A stretch of DNA of 64,000 nt from Limnothrix sp. FACHB-406. Lineage in GTDB: Bacteria; Cyanobacteriota; Cyanobacteriia; CACIAM-69d. The notes under the pieces are model-generated. The model was not told the origin of the DNA and did no database searches. It was given only the letters and a program-made list of their open reading frames with translations. Each line of letters begins with the position of its first letter. The first letter of the stretch is position 1. This document shows, in pieces, positions 36,192 to 45,941 of this stretch. The position numbers and the translations under genes are program-made. The stretch is taken from positions 310,001 to 374,000 of the forward strand of contig NZ_JACJSP010000002.1 in the NCBI RefSeq assembly GCF_014698235.1, given 5' to 3'.

Positions 36192-37499
36192 CTAGAACAG
36201 GCTTTCCAGCCAATCGGCAATGCCCATGGCAATTCCCGGCTTGTCTAACATCCGCAGGGGCGATCGATCCCGGGTGACCAAATAGGCCACTTGCTCCCCT
36301 CGGGGCCCCGTCTCATTCCCCCGATTGGCCACCACTGCCAAGTGACCCCGCTGGAGTCGATCGTGGGCAATTTGCATCAGGGCTTCGTGAGTCACCCCCT
36401 CTTGATACTTGAAGCTGATCAAACCCAACTGGGGAGCCAACTCGCTCACCAGGTCAATCACCTTCTCTGTGGGTTGCAGTTGAATCGTCTTCCACTGGCC
36501 GCCGCTGGGAATTTTGCCCGGGTGAATCTGCACGGGTTGATAGTCCGCCACGGCCGCCGAAAAAATCCCAAACCGATAATCCCGTTCCTGCAACAGCGAT
36601 AACACCCGATCGCGATAGTCGTGATAGGTCGGTGTAATGGTGTGGGGGATCCAGTCCGGTGGCGCGGTGCTGCCCGCCCCATGCACCAGATGCACTTGGG
36701 ATCCCCGGAGATAGAGTTCTTTGGCGATTTCAATTCCCAGTTGCCCCGTGAAGCAGTTGGTAATTCGACGAATGGCATCCAAGGGAACCGGCGTTGGCCC
36801 ACCGGTCACCATCACCGGCACACCGTGTAGGGGCGATCGACTCAGCACCCGACAGACCTGCACCACAAGGGTTTGCGGATCGGGCAAATTGTTCTTGCCA
36901 TAGGCGCGGCGGGGTTGAATCATCCGTACCCCAATCGATCGCAGGGCCTGCAACGAATCCGTCAGGAGGGAGTTGTGCATCGTGCCATGCATCGTCGGAG
37001 CCACCAACACCTCCGTGCGGCCCGCCTCCATGCGCCCAATGGCCGAAGCCAGGGTCGCCGTCACCACGCCATCGGCAATCCCCAGCCGCATTTTATTAAT
37101 CGTGTCGTAGGTGGCGGGGGCCACTAAGTAAGCCGCGAAGGGGTGCGCATCGCTGAGGTGTTCGGCCGCGGCCGTGAGTTTGGTGACAACGGGGTTCGTG
37201 GTGCTCCATTCCAGGGCCTCCAAGGTGACGTAGCGGCGGGCCTCCTTCGACACAAAGGCCACCACATCCGCTCCTTGGCGACGCAGGGCCCGGGCCACAT
37301 CGGGCGATCGATAGGCGGCAATGCTGCCACAAACGAGGAGGGCAATGCGCCGGCCGGCCAGATGCATCCCATCCAACAGCACCTCGCGATCCCCCATTTC
37401 AGAGGGCGGCGGAGGCGACAAATCCCAATCATCCATAGGGGGATTGATAGGTCTAAACGAGGGGTCAAAATCCCAGGAAAATGAGTCGGCAACGGTCAT
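36192..37499 (-). CDS. coaBC: CoaBC-like bifunctional flavoprotein (divergent phosphopantothenoylcysteine decarboxylase / synthetase)
   Basis: 435 residues with a ~45-residue Pro/Asp-rich N-terminal extension. The flavoprotein half starts RRIALLVCGSIAAYRSPDVA; the ligase half has MVTGGPTPVPLDAIRRITN, LVHGAGS and FSAAVADYQPVQIHPGKIP. CoaBC makes 4'-phosphopantetheine for coenzyme A. Several signature residues differ: the decarboxylase PxMNxxMW motif reads PTMHGTMH (Asn replaced by His), no C-terminal substrate-clamp Cys motif is evident, and the synthetase KxKK is KIPS. It may be a specialised paralogue or a functional divergent enzyme. It is followed on the minus strand by nothing related; lepB lies upstream. 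Confidence 0.75.
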   Translation of the reverse strand: MTVADSFSWDFDPSFRPINPPMDDWDLSPPPPSEMGDREVLLDGMHLAGRRIALLVCGSIAAYRSPDVARALRRQGADVVAFVSKEARRYVTLEALEWSTTNPVVTKLTAAAEHLSDAHPFAAYLVAPATYDTINKMRLGIADGVVTATLASAIGRMEAGRTEVLVAPTMHGTMHNSLLTDSLQALRSIGVRMIQPRRAYGKNNLPDPQTLVVQVCRVLSRSPLHGVPVMVTGGPTPVPLDAIRRITNCFTGQLGIEIAKELYLRGSQVHLVHGAGSTAPPDWIPHTITPTYHDYRDRVLSLLQERDYRFGIFSAAVADYQPVQIHPGKIPSGGQWKTIQLQPTEKVIDLVSELAPQLGLISFKYQEGVTHEALMQIAHDRLQRGHLAVVANRGNETGPRGEQVAYLVTRDRSPLRMLDKPGIAMGIADWLESLF

Positions 37500-37798
37500 G
37501 GAGCGATCGGGGTCAGGAAGCTACCTGGATGGCTGGAAGGGTTGCCAACGGATGATGAAAAGTCTATTGAAAAATGGCTATGGCGTGAAAAAAGTCTTCA
37601 GAAATCGAGTCAATAGAATTCAAACGGCTGAAATAGTCGAATCAATAATTAAAAACGATTCAAAATGATTAAAAACGATTGAAACAGTTGAATTTAAGTT
37701 GCATCTGAGCGAGATCAACTTCAATCCAAGAAAACTTACACGGAGTCATCTTGGATTTAAGCGGTGGGTTGGGTCGCGCTTCCGGCCAGTGGCTGGGG

Positions 37799-38395
37799 CT
37801 AGCGGCTGGTGAGACCGAACCGATCGAGCGGCCAAAACCGCCACCAGGCCCGCCCGATCGCGTTCTCGATCGGCAAAAAGCCCCACACATGGGAATCATT
37901 GCTATTGTTGCGGTTATCACCCATGACAAACAACATTTGTGCAGGAACGGTGACGGGCGCTAACTCGTAGGTGGGTGGTTCCAGGGTGTAAGGCTCCGTG
38001 AGGGGTTGGTCATCCAAATAAACCTGGCCGTTTTTGACGGCGATGGTTTGGCCCGGAAACCCAATAACCCGCTTAATAAACGCTTGATCGCGGGGGTAAC
38101 CCAGGGCTTGCAGTTGGGGCGGCGGCGCAAAAACCACAATGTCGCCCCGTTGCAGGGGCCGGAACCAGTGGGAAATTTTTTCCACCACCAACCGATCGCC
38201 CACGGCCAAGGTGGGATACATCGACTCAGAAGGAATGACGCGCGGTTCTGCCACAAAGGTGCGAATCAACAGGGCCAGCACTAGGGCAATGCCGATAATT
38301 TGCACGCTTTCCCGCCACCGCTGCCAACCGGATGGGCGATCGGGGAGGGGGCTGGACTTGGGGCGATCGACTGAATCCTGACTCAGTGGGGCCAT
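37799..38395 (-). CDS. lepB: Signal peptidase I
   Basis: Membrane serine-lysine protease removing Sec/Tat signal peptides, 198 residues from ATG 38395 (GGAGA about ten bases upstream); the open frame extends 19 codons further. One transmembrane helix (about 30-48, IIGIALVLALLIRTFV) precedes the nucleophile motif IPSESMYPTL. The general-base lysine is in DQAFIKRVIGFPG, and the conserved MGDNRNNSNDSHVWGF follows. Genes upstream are divergent (aminotransferase). Confidence 0.96.
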   Translation of the reverse strand: MAPLSQDSVDRPKSSPLPDRPSGWQRWRESVQIIGIALVLALLIRTFVAEPRVIPSESMYPTLAVGDRLVVEKISHWFRPLQRGDIVVFAPPPQLQALGYPRDQAFIKRVIGFPGQTIAVKNGQVYLDDQPLTEPYTLEPPTYELAPVTVPAQMLFVMGDNRNNSNDSHVWGFLPIENAIGRAWWRFWPLDRFGLTSR

Positions 38396-38481
38396 GAACA
38401 ACGTTCTCCAAAAGTTCTGTTGATTAACCCCCAACAGCATGGGTGGGAACAATGGGGCTGTGTGCCTTGTGGGGTTCCGGA

Positions 38482-38523
38482 CGGTGTTGCCTGAATGGTG
38501 TTGCCTGAACGGTGTTGCCTCGA
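38482..38523. repeat. 3 x 14-bp tandem repeat
   Basis: CGGTGTTGCCTGAA, TGGTGTTGCCTGAA and CGGTGTTGCCTCGA, contiguous, in the divergent region between lepB and the aminotransferase gene. Confidence 0.92.
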
Positions 38524-38719
38524 AGATTAAGTGCCCGAGACAGTTACCTAAAGATGGTTGCCGGAGGCGATTCGGGACGATTCAGGAAACCGCAAACGGG
38601 ACACTGAACGCATGGTACAGGAGCAACTACCACCCGGTGCACACCAATTGGCGAAATCAGGCTCCAAAATCGAGATACTGAACGATCTTCCCGCTACTTT
38701 TTGGATTGAGCAATTGACT

Positions 38720-41019
<2,300 letters not shown>

Positions 41020-41115
41020 TCAGTGCGATCGAGATGGCGCGGTTCGAGACGGTGCTGTTAGAGACGGTGTGGTTAGGTATGGCGCGATCGATGGGTCAGC
41101 CTCTCGCTTCAGCCG

Positions 41116-41154
41116 GCATCAGCGATCTGTATTAGCGATCTGCATCAGCAATTT
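41116..41154. repeat. 3 x 13-bp tandem repeat between hemB and folE
   Basis: GCATCAGCGATCT, GTATTAGCGATCT and GCATCAGCAATTT, contiguous, 20 bases before the Fur-box-like site. A second short array with 15-base units (GTTCGAGACGGTGCT, GTTAGAGACGGTGTG) lies near 41040-41070. Confidence 0.85.
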
Positions 41155-41173
41155 GATGCAAAAGTGATTGTAT

Positions 41174-41192
41174 GAGAATGATTATCATTATA
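41174..41192. promoter_or_regulatory. Fur-box-like operator between hemB and folE
   Basis: GAGAATGATTATCATTATA matches the 19-base Fur consensus GATAATGATAATCATTATC at 16 of 19 positions. It lies in the divergent hemB/folE region. Cyanobacterial FurA is known to influence tetrapyrrole genes, which makes hemB the likelier target; folE could be co-regulated. Binding is inferred from sequence only. Confidence 0.75.
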
Positions 41193-41393
41193 ATTTCTCA
41201 AGGGAAATTCAAGCCAGTTGCTCCAAATAACTGGTCTGATGCCAACCCAAGTCATGGAGCCAATGCTGGTTTCTAGGGCTGGATGGGTTGCGCCGCCCAA
41301 ACTCTGAATCTCTTCAACCTGCACGCTCACCTACCCGATCGGGCTGGGTGGGCGTTTCCCAATCCACTCCAATTCACCGCGATCTCAATTCCT

Positions 41394-42029
41394 ATGACCC
41401 TTTCGATCGAGTCACCTCGGCCCAACCTGATCACCACGGCGGCCAAACCCCCCGTCAGCCAGGCCGAGATGGAGCAAGCTGTGCGGACGCTGTTAATTGG
41501 ATTGGGGGAAGATCCCGATCGCGAAGGCCTGCGCGACACCCCCAAGCGAGTGGTCAAAGCCTTGCAGTTTCTGACTTCGGGCTATCGACAATCCCTAGAT
41601 GAACTGCTCAATGGTGCTGTTTTTCACGAAAACGCCAATGAGATGGTCTTGGTGCGCGATATTGACCTGTTTAGCTCCTGTGAGCACCACATCCTGCCGA
41701 TCATTGGCCGGGCCCACGTGGCCTACATTCCTGATGGCCGAGTGATTGGCCTGTCCAAAATTGCTCGGATTTGCGAAATGTATGCCCGACGGCTCCAGGT
41801 GCAAGAGCGGCTGACGGCCCAAATTGCCGATGCGATTCAAGGGTTGCTGATGCCCCAAGGAGTGGCCGTGGTGGTGGAAGCAACCCACATGTGCATGGTG
41901 ATGCGTGGGGTGCAAAAGCCAGGATCCTGGACTGTGACCAGCGCGGTGCGTGGAGTGTTTGCGGAAGATCCGAAAACCCGCCAGGAATTCATGGATTTGG
42001 TGATGCACCAACGAGGATTCCGCGCCTAG
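41394..42029 (+). CDS. folE: GTP cyclohydrolase I
   Basis: Converts GTP to 7,8-dihydroneopterin triphosphate for folate, biopterin and (in many bacteria) queuosine synthesis. 211 residues from ATG 41394; the open frame runs 37 codons further upstream but the sequence there looks unconserved. The zinc/active-site motif [40 protein letters not shown] and the second zinc ligand in [12 protein letters not shown] are all present. Divergent from hemB across a Fur-box-like site. Its stop codon forms part of a tandem array. Confidence 0.97.
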   Translation: MTLSIESPRPNLITTAAKPPVSQAEMEQAVRTLLIGLGEDPDREGLRDTPKRVVKALQFLTSGYRQSLDELLNGAVFHENANEMVLVRDIDLFSSCEHHILPIIGRAHVAYIPDGRVIGLSKIARICEMYARRLQVQERLTAQIADAIQGLLMPQGVAVVVEATHMCMVMRGVQKPGSWTVTSAVRGVFAEDPKTRQEFMDLVMHQRGFRA

Positions 42030-42106
42030 ATCTCTAGGCTCTAGATTTTTAGGCTAGGTCTCTAGGCCTGGGTCTCTGGGCCTGGGTCTCTAGGCTACAG
42101 ATCTAG
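42024..42106. repeat. Degenerate 13-15-bp tandem array beginning at the folE stop codon
   Basis: Six contiguous units: GCCTAGATCTCTA (contains the folE TAG), GGCTCTAGATTTTTA, GGCTAGGTCTCTA, GGCCTGGGTCTCTG, GGCCTGGGTCTCTA and GGCTACAGATCTAG. The last three are 14 bp. Confidence 0.88.
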
Positions 42107-42183
42107 AAGTCTCTTGCTGGCGGCGATATTTGGGGGGCTGTTGGCCCCCTGCCAGCCAATCTGGTCTTTTGAGGTGGCTGATT

Positions 42184-42356
42184 AGACCTCTTGCACGAAT
42201 CAGCTCGTTGCCCTCATCCCCCAACCCCTTCTCCCAAGGTGGGCGAAGGGGAGCCAGAACTGCTGGGTTACGGCGATCTCGTGGCGGGTGATCAAGTCCC
42301 TCTCCCGACTTGGGAGAGGGATTTAGGGTGAGGGTCTTGATTAATGCAAGAGGTCT
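42184..42356. mobile_element. MITE-like element with perfect 12-bp terminal inverted repeats
   Basis: AGACCTCTTGCA at the left end is matched exactly by TGCAAGAGGTCT at the right; ATT flanks both sides (42181-42183 and 42357-42359), consistent with a 3-bp target duplication. Subterminal sequences (CCCTCATCCCCCAACCCC and, inverted, the GGGATTTAGGGTGAGGG side) continue the imperfect inverted repeat with CCTTCTCCCA / TGGGAGAGGG stems. 173 bp, no ORF. The termini resemble those of IS5-type cyanobacterial insertion sequences, from memory, so an IS could mobilise it in trans. Confidence 0.8.
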
Positions 42357-42484
42357 ATTGGGCCAAATTAGGCAACCCCAATCCATCGCCGCCAGGGCTG
42401 TAACCAGCAAGGAATTGATCAAAAAAGGGATGAATCCAATAAAGAATTCAGAAATCAAAAATAGAGCAGTAAAAATAGAGCAGT

Positions 42485-42516
42485 AAAAAATAAAAAAGGA
42501 CTGCCTAGGCAGCCCT
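42485..42516 (-). terminator. Rho-independent terminator of the hli gene
   Basis: On the minus strand a GGGCTGCC-TA-GGCAGTCC hairpin (42498-42516) is followed by a T-rich run (TTTTTTATTTTTT). It lies 131 bases after the hli stop codon, on the correct strand. Confidence 0.85.
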
Positions 42517-42646
42517 GGATGATTCCTTAGGTGATGGATTCTTTAGAGATCGAAGGGAAACTTAATGTTGATTGACCAAAAGAAGACTTGCTGAGAACGG
42601 ATCCCCTGAAAAATGAGAATCCGTGAGTCTTGGGGTGGTGGGTCAA

Positions 42647-42859
42647 TTACAGGTTGGTGAGCCAAGTTACAACGCCATGGCCGGTGACCAATTCCACAGC
42701 CAGGGCAGACAGGAAGCCAATCATTGCCAGGCGGCCGTTCAGTTGTTCGGCGTATTGGGTGAAGCCCACACGCTGCACGTCGTCTACATAGACCTTGGGT
42801 TCAACGGCGAAGTTGTTCAAACGACCCAGTTCTTCCGTGGTGTAGCCGCGTTGCGTCAT
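42647..42859 (-). CDS. High-light-inducible protein (HLIP/SCP, CAB/ELIP superfamily)
   Basis: Single-helix chlorophyll-binding thylakoid protein of 70 residues that protects photosystems and chlorophyll-synthesis complexes under light stress. The generic LHC motif is in EQLNGRLAMIGFLSALAVEL (E, N and R ligate and bridge chlorophyll). ATG 42859 (MTQRGYTTEELGRL) was preferred to a TTG start 11 codons upstream. A hairpin terminator follows. Genes of this family are usually strongly induced by high light; no HLR-type element could be recognised upstream. Confidence 0.95.
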   Translation of the reverse strand: MTQRGYTTEELGRLNNFAVEPKVYVDDVQRVGFTQYAEQLNGRLAMIGFLSALAVELVTGHGVVTWLTNL

Positions 42860-43171
42860 GGTGGTTGCTCTCGGTTGGGGTGCTGTAAACAATTGTAACT
42901 GCTTTTTAAGAAATGTAAAGAGGTTTGTAACTCGTTTTTAACTCAGGGGCTGCCCGATCGCCCCGTGATCCCAAATACCAACGCAAAACTGCCCGATCGC
43001 CCTCGGCCACCCATGCCACAATAGTCACTGGTTTTGCCGGATCGTGACGATTACTCTGGGGCCGTTTGTTGGCTGCATCCGTCACTGGCTGCATTCCCCG
43101 CCACCAGCCCCAGCCCGATCGCCCGGCCAGACAACTTTTGAACGTCCTGTCTTGTAACACAGGCTTGTGCG

Positions 43172-45229
43172 ATGGAACCGCTTTACGAGTATGCGTGGCT
43201 CGTGCCGGTCTTGCCGTTGCTTGGTGCAGCGCTGGTCGGCCTGGGTCTGATTTCCTTTAACCAATTCACCAACAAGCTGCGGCAAATTAACGCGATCGTC
43301 ATCCTCACCACGATCGGTGGGGCCATGACCATGGCCTTTGCCCTGTTTTGGAGCCAACTCAACGGCCACGAAGCCTTCGCCCGCAGCATCGAATGGGCAG
43401 CCGCCGGAGACTTCCACATCACGATGGGCTACACGATCGACCACCTGAGCGCCCTGATGTTGGTGATTGTCACCACCGTGGCGTTCTTGGTGATGATCTA
43501 CACCGATGGCTACATGGCCCATGATCCGAGCTATGTGCGGTTCTATGCCTACCTCAGCCTGTTCAGCTCCTCGATGCTGGGCCTGGTGATCAGCCCCAAC
43601 CTGGTTCAGATCTATGTGTTCTGGGAACTGGTGGGGATGTGCTCCTATTTGCTGATCGGCTTTTGGTTCGATCGCAAACCCGCCGCCGAAGCCTGCCAAA
43701 AGGCCTTCGTGACCAACCGGGTGGGTGACTTTGGCCTGTTGTTGGGGCTGTTGGCGCTCTACTGGTGTACCGGCAGCTTTGACTTCAACGTGATGGGCGA
43801 TCGCCTGCAAGAGCTGGTGTCTTCCGGCTCCCTGAGCGCGGGCGTGGCCAGCCTGTTTTGCATCCTCGTATTCCTCGGCCCCGTCGCCAAGTCTGCCCAA
43901 TTCCCGTTGCATGTCTGGCTACCGGACGCAATGGAAGGCCCCACGCCGATTTCTGCCCTGATCCACGCGGCAACGATGGTGGCGGCGGGTGTGTTCCTGA
44001 TTGCTCGGATGATTCCGGTGTTTGAAGGGCTGCCCGACGTGATGACCGTGATCGCCTGGACGGGTGGTTTCACGGCCCTGCTGGGCGCTTCGATCGCGAT
44101 CACCCAAAACGACATCAAAAAAGGCCTCGCCTACTCCACCATGTCCCAGTTGGGCTACATGGTGATGGCCATGGGCGTTGGCGCATCCAGCGCCGGGATG
44201 TTCCACCTAATGACCCACGCCTACTTCAAGGCGATGCTGTTCCTCGGTTCCGGCTCCGTGATCCACGGGATGGAAGCGGTGGTGGGCCACAACGCCGTGT
44301 TGGCGCAGGATATGCGCTTGATGGGCGGTTTGCGGAAATATATGCCGATTACGGCGGGCACGTTCTTTATTGGAACGCTGGCCATTTGCGGAATTCCGCC
44401 CTTTGCCGGGTTCTGGTCGAAGGATGAAATTCTGGGTCTGACCTTTGAGGCCAACCCTGCTCTCTGGGCGATCGCCTGGGTCACGGCCGGTGTGACCGCG
44501 TTCTACATGTTCCGGATGTACTTCAACACCTTTGAAGGCGAATTCCGGGGCAATGACAAGGCGATCCAAGAACAACTGCTGGCGGCGGCCGCTGTGCCCG
44601 TGCCCGTGGAAGTGGCCCCGAACTTCGGGCCCGGCGCGATGGATCCCAAGGAACTGAGCCACGACCACGACCATCACCACGCCCACGAGCCGCACGAGTC
44701 GCCCACCACGATGGTGTTGCCTCTGGTGGTGTTGGCGATTCCCTCGATGCTGATTGGGTTGCTGGGTGTGCCCTGGAACAACTTGTTTGAGCATTTCCTG
44801 GAGTCGCCCCACGCCGCCGAGCACGCGGAGCACGCCTTTAACCTCACCGAGTTTTTGGTGATGGGCGGCAACTCCGTGGGCATTGCGCTGATCGGGATTA
44901 CCTTGGCTTCCTTGATGTATTTCAAGAAGTCGATCGACCCCAGCGCGATCGCCCAAAAGATTCCCTTCTTCTATCGCCTGTCCCTGAACAAGTGGTACTT
45001 CGATGAAATCTACGATCGACTGTTTGTCCAAGGCAGCCGCCGCCTGGCCCGCCAGGTGATGGAAGTGGATTTCCGAATCGTCGATGGCGCGGTGAACCTG
45101 ACCGGTTTCGTCACCCTGATTTCCGGCGAAGGTCTGAAGTACTTCGAGAACGGTCGCGCCCAGTTCTATGCGTTGATCGTGTTTGCGGCGGTTTTGGGCT
45201 TCGTGGTGCTATCGGGCATCACGGGCTAG
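43172..45229 (+). CDS. ndhF: NAD(P)H-quinone oxidoreductase subunit 5 (NdhF)
   Basis: Distal proton-pumping subunit of thylakoid NDH-1, 685 residues, with about 15-16 transmembrane helices. Family motifs include ELVGMCSYLLIGFWFDR, NRVGDFGLLLGLLALYW, SAQFPLHVWLPDAMEGPTP, SALIHAATMVAAGVFL and GIPPFAGFWSKDEIL. A cytoplasmic loop holds a His/Asp/Glu-rich run (SHDHDHHHAHEPHESP) before the C-terminal amphipathic-helix region; such His-rich loops vary between homologues. It pairs functionally with ndhL in this window. The gene ends with FVVLSGITG, echoed in the downstream DNA. A hairpin terminator lies 92 bases after the stop. Confidence 0.96.
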   Translation: MEPLYEYAWLVPVLPLLGAALVGLGLISFNQFTNKLRQINAIVILTTIGGAMTMAFALFWSQLNGHEAFARSIEWAAAGDFHITMGYTIDHLSALMLVIVTTVAFLVMIYTDGYMAHDPSYVRFYAYLSLFSSSMLGLVISPNLVQIYVFWELVGMCSYLLIGFWFDRKPAAEACQKAFVTNRVGDFGLLLGLLALYWCTGSFDFNVMGDRLQELVSSGSLSAGVASLFCILVFLGPVAKSAQFPLHVWLPDAMEGPTPISALIHAATMVAAGVFLIARMIPVFEGLPDVMTVIAWTGGFTALLGASIAITQNDIKKGLAYSTMSQLGYMVMAMGVGASSAGMFHLMTHAYFKAMLFLGSGSVIHGMEAVVGHNAVLAQDMRLMGGLRKYMPITAGTFFIGTLAICGIPPFAGFWSKDEILGLTFEANPALWAIAWVTAGVTAFYMFRMYFNTFEGEFRGNDKAIQEQLLAAAAVPVPVEVAPNFGPGAMDPKELSHDHDHHHAHEPHESPTTMVLPLVVLAIPSMLIGLLGVPWNNLFEHFLESPHAAEHAEHAFNLTEFLVMGGNSVGIALIGITLASLMYFKKSIDPSAIAQKIPFFYRLSLNKWYFDEIYDRLFVQGSRRLARQVMEVDFRIVDGAVNLTGFVTLISGEGLKYFENGRAQFYALIVFAAVLGFVVLSGITG

Positions 45230-45263
45230 CGGTCTTTTGCTTTGTGGTGCTCTCGGGTATCAC
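45199..45263. repeat. Two-copy echo of the ndhF 3' end
   Basis: The 24 bases at 45199-45222 inside ndhF recur at 45240-45263, after the stop, with three mismatches. The offset is 41 bases, so the second copy is in another frame relative to the gene, yet on its own still reads FVVLSGIT followed by His and a stop. Confidence 0.85.
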
Positions 45264-45320
45264 CCATTAACAACTGAATTGACGGTTGAACGACCTGTTG
45301 AATTGCCGGTCAATTCATCA

Positions 45321-45355
45321 CCCCCTGAACTGGTTCCTGGTTCAGGGGGTTTTTT
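45321..45355 (+). terminator. Rho-independent terminator of ndhF
   Basis: Perfect 10-bp stem CCCCCTGAAC / GTTCAGGGGG, loop TGGTTCCTG, then six T. It is 92 bases downstream of ndhF. Confidence 0.93.
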
Positions 45356-45360
45356 GTTGA

Positions 45361-45941
45361 GCGATCCAAACCCTTGAACTCAGCCTGATAGAAATTCCAG
45401 TGTCCCCACGTAGAGCTAGGGAATTTTCCCCAAACCCATGACAGCCAACAAAGCTTGATTGTTGAACTGTTAGTGGCTAATGGTGAAGTATTTGGGGGGG
45501 AGGGCTGACAACACTCTACCGATAGTGAATCTGAATTTGCTAGACTCGGAATATGTTCATACTTAAGTGTTATTAAGTGCCTTTTTTTACACCAATTTGC
45601 TGGTGCTCGTGGTTGCCCCCTGGTTGTCATCACAAACCTTCGCGACTGATGAGCCAGAATTGGCAGAACTTGTCAGGAATTGGCGCTGACCAATGCAAAT
45701 CCCTACTGAATTGATGTTGATTAAGTTGCTCAACTGTAATCATCAAGCAGCGGCCCTCAACAGCGATCACACAGCTATCACTGAGACTGATGGCTGCGAT
45801 TTCAGTGAGTGAAGGTTCCGGGCTAATGCGGCAGGTTGGTGATCAGTTTGGAATGAGCAATTTCCAACATTCAACCCCATTTAACGTATTGTTTCTGTTT
45901 CATTGCATCTACAACCGATGGGTTTTCGGCACAACTCCACC
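45361..45941. other. Intergenic region, nothing firm
   Basis: About 580 bases. ACTTAA and TTAAGT arms followed by GCCTTTTTTT near 45562-45590 could be a weak terminator of an unrecognised short transcript. No ORF is supported until the start of the next gene. Confidence 0.45.

Noticed and set aside
42906-43160. 84-codon minus-strand frame between hli and ndhF
   Set aside because: No ribosome binding site or conserved features; spans the likely ndhF promoter region.
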